From Castor canadensis (Eukaryota > Chordata > Mammalia > Rodentia > Castoridae), in contig NC_133392.1 of NCBI RefSeq assembly GCF_047511655.1, positions 160,756,542 to 160,820,541 of the forward strand: a stretch of DNA of 64,000 bases. The letters are read 5' to 3'. Shown here piece by piece: positions 63,125 through 64,000 of the stretch (positions are counted from its first letter, which is position 1; every line of letters begins with the position of its first letter). The position numbers and the translations under genes are program-made. The notes beneath the pieces are model-generated. The model was given only the letters and a program-made list of their open reading frames with translations. It was not told where the DNA came from and ran no database searches.

Positions 63125-63690
63125 TTCTTGCCTTGACAAAGTATCACAAAGTGGATGGCCGAGACCACAGAAATTTATTCTGGAGCTAGAAGGCTGAAAT
63201 CAAGGTGCCAACAGGGCTGTGCCCTCTCTGCAGGCTCTAGGAGAGGAGCCTATGGCCTCTTCTAGCTTCTGGTGGTTTATAGCAGTTCCTGGCATTCCTC
63301 AAATAGTTCCAGTTTTTGCCTCCAGCTTCCCATGGGGTTCTCTGCATGTGTGTGTCTGTGTCTCTTCTCCCCTTCTTTTATGTGTGTATATTTTGTTTAT
63401 TGGTTGGGGTTTTGTTTGTTTTGTTTTGTTGCAGTTATTGAGATTAAACTCAGGGTCCCACACATGCTAGGCAAATACTCTCCCATTGAGCTACACTCCC
63501 AGCCCCTTCTCTCCTTCTTAAAAGGCCACCTCTCACATTAGATGGGCCTACCCTTAGGACTCATGTTAACTAGATTATATCTGCAAACCTCAGATCATAT
63601 TTGAAACCCTGTTTTCAAATGAGGTCACATTCACAGGTTTCAAAGGTAGGAATTGAACACTGTGGGGAGATGTAATTCAGTCCTCAACAT
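63125..63690 (-). repeat. MLT1-type MaLR LTR with nested ID-like SINE
   Basis: On the - strand the order matches MLT1. 'ggtcacattcacaggtttc' (63622) is near its start and 'agaccacagaaatttattc' (63162) near its end. The SINE at 63410-63506 interrupts it. Confidence 0.65.
63410..63506 (-). mobile_element. ID-like SINE nested in an MLT1 LTR
   Basis: Antisense 'atgctaggcaaatactctcc' and 'gagctacactcccagcccc', with a T-rich tail on the left. Confidence 0.8.
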
Positions 63691-63910
63691 AGGTCACACT
63701 TTCAAACAAATATTTGGAGTGAGTCAAGATAAATGGTACTTTAAGTAGAACTGGAAATTTCTATAAAAAGTGACAAAAACTAGACTCTTTCAAAGCAGTG
63801 GAAAATTCTGAATGCTTTATGAATTACCTTGTACATTAGCAATCCATGTTACATTAGTGAATTCCTTTAAAGAAATTTTCCCTACTCTTATAACCAGCCC
63901 AAGCTTGCAG

Positions 63911-64000
63911 AATGCCCCACAAGATTGGATTTGTAGTGGTCAGCTCTTCTGGACACGAAGACGGCTTCAGTGCCCGCGAACTGATGATCCACGCACCAAC
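63911..64000 (+). CDS. CEP104: CEP104 first coding exon, cut by window end
   Basis: The start codon is at 63912-63914, two bases after an AG acceptor preceded by a pyrimidine-rich stretch. The frame reads MPHKIGFVVVSSSGHEDG and then FSARELMIHAPT, essentially the vertebrate CEP104 N-terminus. CEP104 is a centriole and cilium-tip protein that follows growing microtubule ends; it is mutated in a form of Joubert syndrome. Only about 29 residues, the start of the N-terminal beta-sandwich domain, are inside the window. Confidence 0.93.

Larger units (their letters stand above)
60357..63910 (+). other. CEP104: Probable CEP104 intron 1
   Basis: Contains a partial SINE (61210-61278), an ID-like SINE (62817-62912), an MLT1-type LTR (63125-63690) with an ID-like SINE inside (63410-63506), and otherwise unassigned sequence. 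Confidence 0.6.

Overview
This window looks like nuclear DNA of a placental mammal, most probably a non-muroid rodent. It has split genes with GT-AG introns, two CpG islands, L1 LINEs, MaLR LTR fossils, and many 7SL-derived B1 and tRNA-Ala/ID-like SINEs. Many of the SINEs are fused into B1-ID dimers or trimers, as described for squirrel- and beaver-related rodents. The DFFB N-terminus also starts in the rodent style (MCAV). The species is inferred, not proven.

Three genes can be read, in the arrangement found on human chromosome 1p36.32. C1orf174 lies on the + strand: four coding exons between 29263 and 41901 give an intact protein of about 241 residues. DFFB (caspase-activated DNase) lies on the - strand: seven coding exons between 59886 and 46600 give an intact protein of about 341 residues with all expected zinc and catalytic residues. 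CEP104 starts on the + strand: a probable non-coding exon 1 ends at 60356, and the first coding exon begins at 63911 and runs off the window end. C1orf174 and DFFB converge; DFFB and CEP104 diverge from a shared CpG-rich promoter with NRF1-type sites.

Region by region: 1-28 kb is gene-free and filled with repeats. These include a four-layer nest at 85-1890, a 5'-truncated L1 at 9609-13772 with a 13-bp target-site duplication, a CT/GT/GA microsatellite, and an 823-bp inverted duplication (24365-25187 and 27098-27919) of about 99% identity. The C1orf174 CpG island is at about 28.3-29.6 kb. C1orf174 intron 1 holds a nearly full-length but broken L1 (31215-38030) bounded by a 10-bp target-site duplication. 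From 42.4 to 45.4 kb is the gap between the convergent 3' ends. DFFB and its SINE-rich introns occupy 45.4-59.9 kb, and CEP104 intron 1 fills the rest.

No unknown gene system was found. The points most worth a second look are the inverted duplication and its CpG asymmetry, the phased repeat insertions with readable target-site duplications, the overlapping upstream ORFs in the inferred CEP104 leader, and a His-Ser repeat expansion in C1orf174. Repeat family names come from memory of consensus sequences and are approximate. Transcription starts and polyadenylation sites are inferred from motifs.
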